This document shows positions 61,311-64,000 of a stretch of 64,000 nt of DNA, piece after piece. Each line of letters starts with the position of its first letter. Positions within the stretch are counted from its first letter, which is position 1. Source of the stretch: Firmicutes bacterium UBA2058 (lineage in GTDB: Bacteria; Bacillota; Clostridia; Tissierellales; Sedimentibacteraceae); contig DDAM01000040.1 in the NCBI GenBank assembly GCA_002332905.1, forward strand, positions 1 to 64,000, given 5' to 3'. The position numbers and the translations under genes were made by a program. The notes under the pieces were generated by a model. That model saw nothing but the letters and a program-made list of their open reading frames with translations, was not told the DNA's origin and ran no database searches.

Positions 61311-63800
61311 ATGAAAAAAATATTATCGTTAGTGCTAGTAATTGCAATGGTACTTAGCTGTTTCACAGTAGCTTTCGCTGCTCCAGAAGATGTAACAGAT
61401 GCAAACCAAATTAAAGCAATTGACGCACTTGTTTCTTTAGGGGTTGTAAATGGATACCCTGATGGAACATATAGACCAAATGGAACAATAACAAGAGCTG
61501 AAATGACTAAATTATTAGTTGAAGCTTTAGGACATGGAGACTTAGCTCAAGGATCTTCATCATCATTCAAAGATGCAAAGGGCAAATGGTATGATGGATA
61601 TGTTGCTATGGCAGCGGGATTAGATATAGTTAATGGTTACCCAGATGGATCATTCAAAGGTGACAGTGCTGTATCTTATCAAGAAGCTATAGTTATGACT
61701 TTAAGAGCTTTAGGTTACACTAACTCTGCAGTTAATAACGGAAATAGTGCATACAATGCGTCTAAATACAAAGCTTTAGGTGCTTCTTTAGGATTATTAA
61801 AGAACATTACTTTCAAAAACAGTGGAGCTAACAGAGGAGATATCGCTGTTATGGTATACAACACTTTAGAAGTTGAAACTGTACAAATCAACGATAAAGG
61901 ATTGGCTCAGAAAATCGAAGTTGAAAGAATAACTGTTCCTGTAGAGGGAAGACCTGGAGTAACTAAAGTAGAAATAGTTTACGAAGTTCTTTTAGACAGA
62001 ATAGCTGAAAGAGATACTATAAATGTATCTGCAAACAGTTTAGATTCATCAAGCAAAGATTACTTAGGAAACACAGTTGATTTAGCTCCTTATATGTATC
62101 AAAACATAACAGTTTACAAAAACGAAGATGGCGATGTAATATTTGTTAAACGTGTAAACTCAACTACAGTAAGTGGTACAGTAGAAGCTATCAAAGCAAC
62201 TGATATTCAATGGTCAAATGTTGCTAACCAAACTAAAGTTTTTGTTAAAAAAGCAGATGGCACAGTTGAAAAAGTTCAATTCAACAAAACTGCTGGAGCT
62301 ACAATCCCTGTTTATTTAAACGGTGGTTCTACAACAGCTGCTTTAGCTGATTTACAAGTAAATGGAAGCTTAAACGGTGCTGAAATAACTTTAATCTTAG
62401 ATAGCAATGATGTTATAACTCACGCAGTTGCAAAACAAGCTACTAAGACAGCACAAATGACTAAAGCTTACAAAGAAGGTTCAACTGTTTTAGGTTCACT
62501 ATCTTTACCAAAAAATGGCTCAAAAGTTGATTTAACTAAAGTTACTGTAACTGGTGATGTAACTGCTATAGAAGATATAGTTGCAGGTGATGTTGTAACA
62601 GCATACAATGCAGCAGGAGTAACTGGTGTTCCAGCTAAAACTGAATTAGTTGTAAGCAGAGATACAGTTGAAGGAAAAATCACAGCTACAAAAGCTGGTG
62701 GATATGTAATCAACGGAGATACTTATTACTACAGTGGTAATGATTCAGTAGCTGTAGGTGATGAAGGTACTTTCTACTTAGATTGTTTCGGAGATATCTT
62801 TGCTTTCGAAGGTAAATCTATAGGAAATGCTAATTACGCATTAATTACATCAATAAAAGCAGGTGTTTCTGTTGGATCTGAGTTAATCAAAGAAGCAGAA
62901 ATGAAATTATTAAACAAAGATGGAAAAGTAACAGTTTTCAACTTTGATAAAGATGCTGTATATGTATTAGATGATGCTGCTGCTAAAGCTGTATTTACAA
63001 ATGAATTACAAGCTTATGATACAACATTTGCTGGATTTAGAGCAAATAATTATGTAGTGACTGGATACGAGTTAAATAACTCTGACGAAATTGTTAAAAT
63101 TGCTGTAAAAACTTTAACTGCACAAACAGTTAATCCAGCAAGCAAAACTTTCGTTGCAGCTGACGACGTAGTAATATTCAATGTTTATAACAGTGAATTT
63201 ACTGTTGCAAGTGTAGAAGATTTATTAGAAACTTCAAAATCATACAATGCTGTATTAAATAACAAAGGTGAATTTGAATTAATAATCGCTACTGATAAAT
63301 TAGTAAATGATTCAAACTACGCTATAATAACAGGTGTAGAGTCTGTATTAAATGATAACAATCAAACAGTTAAAAAAGTAATTGGTTACATGAACGGTGA
63401 GAAAGTTGAATTCTTAACTTCAGTTGGAGTAACATTACCAGCAGCAGCTGATTACAGAGCAAAATTATTTGCTTTACCATTATCAAATGGTGTAATTTCT
63501 TCTTCAATAACTACACCTTTTGCACCTCAAGCTTCTAGCGTTACATCATCAGCTATATCAGCTGTAAATGCATCAAAAGGTACATTTACATTAGATGGTG
63601 CTAGAAAAGCTTTAGCTGATAACGCAGTAGTTTACGTTTACGAGCAAAGTGCTACAACTGGAAATGATACATTCGTTCGTATCGGAGATATCTCTGATTT
63701 AGAATTAGAAAATGCTAAATTTGATTTCTACAACACAAATGCTACAATAGATACAACTAACGAAGTATACGAAGTGGTAATCGTAAGAATTCAAAGATAA
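61311..63800 (+). CDS. major SLH-domain S-layer-type protein
   Basis: About 829 residues. Signal peptide MKKILSLVLVIAMVLSCF... ending AFA (cleavage near 23/24), three SLH repeats (about 28-74, 88-136, 150-187; NGYPDGTYRPNGTITRAEM is classical), then about 640 residues rich in V, A, T, N, K without cysteine beyond one or two, as in S-layer structural proteins. Codon use shifts to GCT, AAC, TAC, ATC and GGA compared with neighbours, a sign of very high expression. SLH repeats attach it to pyruvylated wall polymer. The start is ATG 61311 with AGGAGG; an upstream ATG (61266) is in the same frame but unsupported. Confidence 0.93.
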   Translation: MKKILSLVLVIAMVLSCFTVAFAAPEDVTDANQIKAIDALVSLGVVNGYPDGTYRPNGTITRAEMTKLLVEALGHGDLAQGSSSSFKDAKGKWYDGYVAMAAGLDIVNGYPDGSFKGDSAVSYQEAIVMTLRALGYTNSAVNNGNSAYNASKYKALGASLGLLKNITFKNSGANRGDIAVMVYNTLEVETVQINDKGLAQKIEVERITVPVEGRPGVTKVEIVYEVLLDRIAERDTINVSANSLDSSSKDYLGNTVDLAPYMYQNITVYKNEDGDVIFVKRVNSTTVSGTVEAIKATDIQWSNVANQTKVFVKKADGTVEKVQFNKTAGATIPVYLNGGSTTAALADLQVNGSLNGAEITLILDSNDVITHAVAKQATKTAQMTKAYKEGSTVLGSLSLPKNGSKVDLTKVTVTGDVTAIEDIVAGDVVTAYNAAGVTGVPAKTELVVSRDTVEGKITATKAGGYVINGDTYYYSGNDSVAVGDEGTFYLDCFGDIFAFEGKSIGNANYALITSIKAGVSVGSELIKEAEMKLLNKDGKVTVFNFDKDAVYVLDDAAAKAVFTNELQAYDTTFAGFRANNYVVTGYELNNSDEIVKIAVKTLTAQTVNPASKTFVAADDVVIFNVYNSEFTVASVEDLLETSKSYNAVLNNKGEFELIIATDKLVNDSNYAIITGVESVLNDNNQTVKKVIGYMNGEKVEFLTSVGVTLPAAADYRAKLFALPLSNGVISSSITTPFAPQASSVTSSAISAVNASKGTFTLDGARKALADNAVVYVYEQSATTGNDTFVRIGDISDLELENAKFDFYNTNATIDTTNEVYEVVIVRIQR

Positions 63801-63820
63801 TTTAAATAATGAAATAAAAA

Positions 63821-63846
63821 ATAAGTGTTGATTTTTCAACACTTAT
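63821..63846. terminator. bidirectional terminator between convergent SLH-protein genes
   Basis: ATAAGTGTTG pairs with CAACACTTAT (10 bp, 6-nt loop), with A's before and T's after. Confidence 0.9.
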
Positions 63847-63868
63847 TTTTTATTATTTTTAAGTTAGC

Positions 63869-64000
63869 TTATTTTTGTTGTTTAATCATTACTGCTTCGG
63901 CTACATTGTCTCCATCTACATCATAAACTTCAACTACGCAATTGATTAGTTCTAGGTCACTTATGCTTCCAAGACGCTCAAATGCTCCATTAGTTTTGTA
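63869..64000 (-). CDS. 3' end of a convergent paralogue of the S-layer-type protein (partial)
   Basis: The minus strand is open from the window edge to TAA at 63871-63869, giving 43 residues. The segment FERLGSISDLELINC matches the S-layer protein's C-terminal FVRIGDISDLELENA, including an identical ISDLEL and R-x-G-x spacing, and the ends are at similar distance from the stop (about 30 residues). So a second surface protein with the same C-terminal module lies tail to tail with the first. The DNA is much less alike than the protein. The remainder is outside the window. Confidence 0.75.
   Translation of the reverse strand, partial: YKTNGAFERLGSISDLELINCVVEVYDVDGDNVAEAVMIKQQK

Noticed and set aside
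61144..61347. 67-codon minus-strand hydrophobic frame upstream of the S-layer gene
   Set aside because: It overlaps the S-layer ribosome site and signal-peptide coding; its hydrophobic look arises from the A-rich complementary strand. No ribosome site.
1..64000. CRISPR arrays, tRNA/rRNA genes, T-box leaders, insertion sequences
   Set aside because: No regularly spaced repeats, cloverleaf-type sequences, T-box core sequence or transposase were found while reading both strands.

Overview
The window is about 70% A+T, with tightly packed operons, AGGAGG-type ribosome sites, frequent GTG/TTG starts, SLH-domain surface proteins, a GTP-type PEP carboxykinase, an ECF folate transporter under a tetrahydrofolate riboswitch and an Opp peptide importer. 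This suggests a low-GC Gram-positive anaerobe of the Clostridia/Tissierellia type living on peptides and amino acids. I cannot fix the genus. No rRNA, tRNA, IS element or CRISPR array was seen.

Layout. 0-2.1 kb: a possible 3' gene end, then pckG. 2.2-4.5 kb: a two-component system, divergent from 4.8-8.6 kb, a four-gene lipid/envelope operon (diacylglycerol glycosyltransferase, polysaccharide deacetylase, LPG-synthase-type membrane protein, acyltransferase). 8.6-18.2 kb (minus): oppABCDF, a serine hydrolase and tldD-pmbA, which together look like a peptide uptake and breakdown unit, with an RpiR-type regulator upstream. 19.6-20.6 kb: THF riboswitch and folT. 20.6-24.0 kb (minus): nitroreductase and degV, then a kinase-like gene and a degenerate GGDEF gene. 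24.0-24.65 kb: non-coding, with a cluster of DnaA-box-like sequences. 24.65-30.3 kb (minus): Ldh2 dehydrogenase, DAACS symporter and threonine aldolase, preceded by a good sigma-54 promoter and a PrpR-type sigma-54 activator.

30.6-61 kb is an envelope-polysaccharide region. A glycosyltransferase, an SLH-GDPD surface protein and a 5'-truncated vanZ lead into a roughly 24.6 kb minus-strand locus (58.55 to 33.9 kb). The locus encodes a Pgl-like bacillosamine pathway with a phosphoglycosyl transferase (pglF/E/D/C), a large O-antigen-ligase-like protein, UDP-glucose dehydrogenase with a WbpB/E/D-like trio, a dTDP-3-amino-3,6-dideoxyhexose set (rfbA, rfbB, fdtA, fdtB), four glycosyltransferases counting the sugar-phosphate transferase, an asparagine-synthase-like enzyme, a pyruvyl transferase, a FemAB-like transferase, a flippase and a polymerase. 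A Wzz-type regulator is divergent from its promoter. The likely product is an unusual amino-sugar/uronic-acid glycan, either the pyruvylated wall polymer bound by SLH domains or an S-layer glycan.

59.9-64 kb: a tyrosine recombinase, a major SLH S-layer-type protein whose ribosome site can be masked by a hairpin, and at the right edge the convergent 3' end of a paralogue.

The observations I rate highest are three related hairpin-array leaders (11.35, 31.95 and 47.65 kb), one carrying a 22-codon leader ORF; the DnaA-box cluster away from dnaA; the S-layer ribosome-site hairpin; and the mixed sugar pathways of the glycan locus.
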